The translations under genes were made by a program, and so were the position numbers. Source: Azospirillum sp. B21 (lineage in GTDB: Bacteria > Pseudomonadota > Alphaproteobacteria > Azospirillales > Azospirillaceae). From it: a stretch of 64,000 nucleotides of DNA. How positions within the stretch are numbered: position 1 is the first letter of the stretch; the number at the start of each line of letters is the position of its first letter. This document shows, piece by piece, positions 63,985-64,000 of the stretch. Location of the stretch: contig NZ_VTTO01000001.1 in the NCBI RefSeq assembly GCF_008364825.1, forward strand, positions 124,001-188,000. The letters are read 5' to 3'. Under the pieces are notes generated by a model, which made no database searches, had not been told where the DNA came from, and saw only the letters and a program-made list of their open reading frames with translations.

Positions 63985-64000
63985 GATCCTGTTTCGGCAT

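Noticed and set aside
63905..64000. 31-codon minus-strand frame at the window end
   Set aside because: It could be the end of a gene outside the window, but it is too short to recognise, so I did not call it.

Overview
The window is a GC-rich chromosomal segment from an alphaproteobacterium. It most likely comes from an Azospirillum-like member of the Rhodospirillales. This rests on the gene order recA-cckA-flhB-fliR-fliQ-fliE-flgC-flgB, the blocks rpoZ-spoT and pdxJ-acpS-lepB-rnc-era, CckA-type cell-cycle signalling, and a SUV3-like helicase. Naming the genus is inference; no rRNA or tRNA gene is present. Genes are dense, often joined by ATGA or GTGA overlaps, and long antisense reading frames are common because of base composition.

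Layout. 1-9085: the 5' part of recA with a probable SOS-controlled promoter, cckA, then flagellar export and basal-body genes on the minus strand (flhB, fliR, fliQ, fliE, flgC, flgB). A divergent plus-strand group follows (a stand-alone FlhB C-terminal domain protein, an unknown protein, fliO, fliP). 9369-12057: kup potassium transporter and a secreted fasciclin-domain protein. 12058-17818 (minus): cheZ, two MotB/OmpA-like membrane proteins and a 1183-residue AMIN/TPR-like protein, which look like one motility-related operon. 18109-23557: a tiny membrane protein, a patatin, a repeat-bearing M10 metalloprotease, an RlmM-like rRNA methyltransferase, bfd with a Fur-like site, and a small helical protein.

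23560-30378 (minus): two housekeeping operons, pdxJ-acpS-lepB-rnc-era and rpoZ-spoT. 30640-39275: a LabA/NYN protein, lptG-surA-pdxA without the lptD gene that usually sits between lptG and surA, a GNAT acetyltransferase, guaA and a GT-B-type glycosyltransferase. 39326-45526: a small Cys protein, a lipoprotein lytic transglycosylase, and an RND efflux pair without its own outer-membrane channel or regulator gene. 45530-51633: a second patatin, a SpoU-type RNA methyltransferase overlapping a SUV3-like helicase, mntH with a perfect palindrome upstream, and slyX. 51768-54197: a copper-oxidase module and a small zinc-finger protein. 54210-61514: pbpC and a thioester-containing alpha-2-macroglobulin. 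61707-63853: a LysR regulator and moeA, with an FNR-like site upstream.

The most unusual items are the cheZ/MotB-like/MotB-like/TPR operon, in which only one MotB-like protein keeps the stator aspartate; the palindromic repeats near 51.7 and 61.7 kb, one of which supplies the end of a coding region; the acidic N-terminal arm on Era; and several candidate operators. No mobile element, CRISPR array or phage region was seen.
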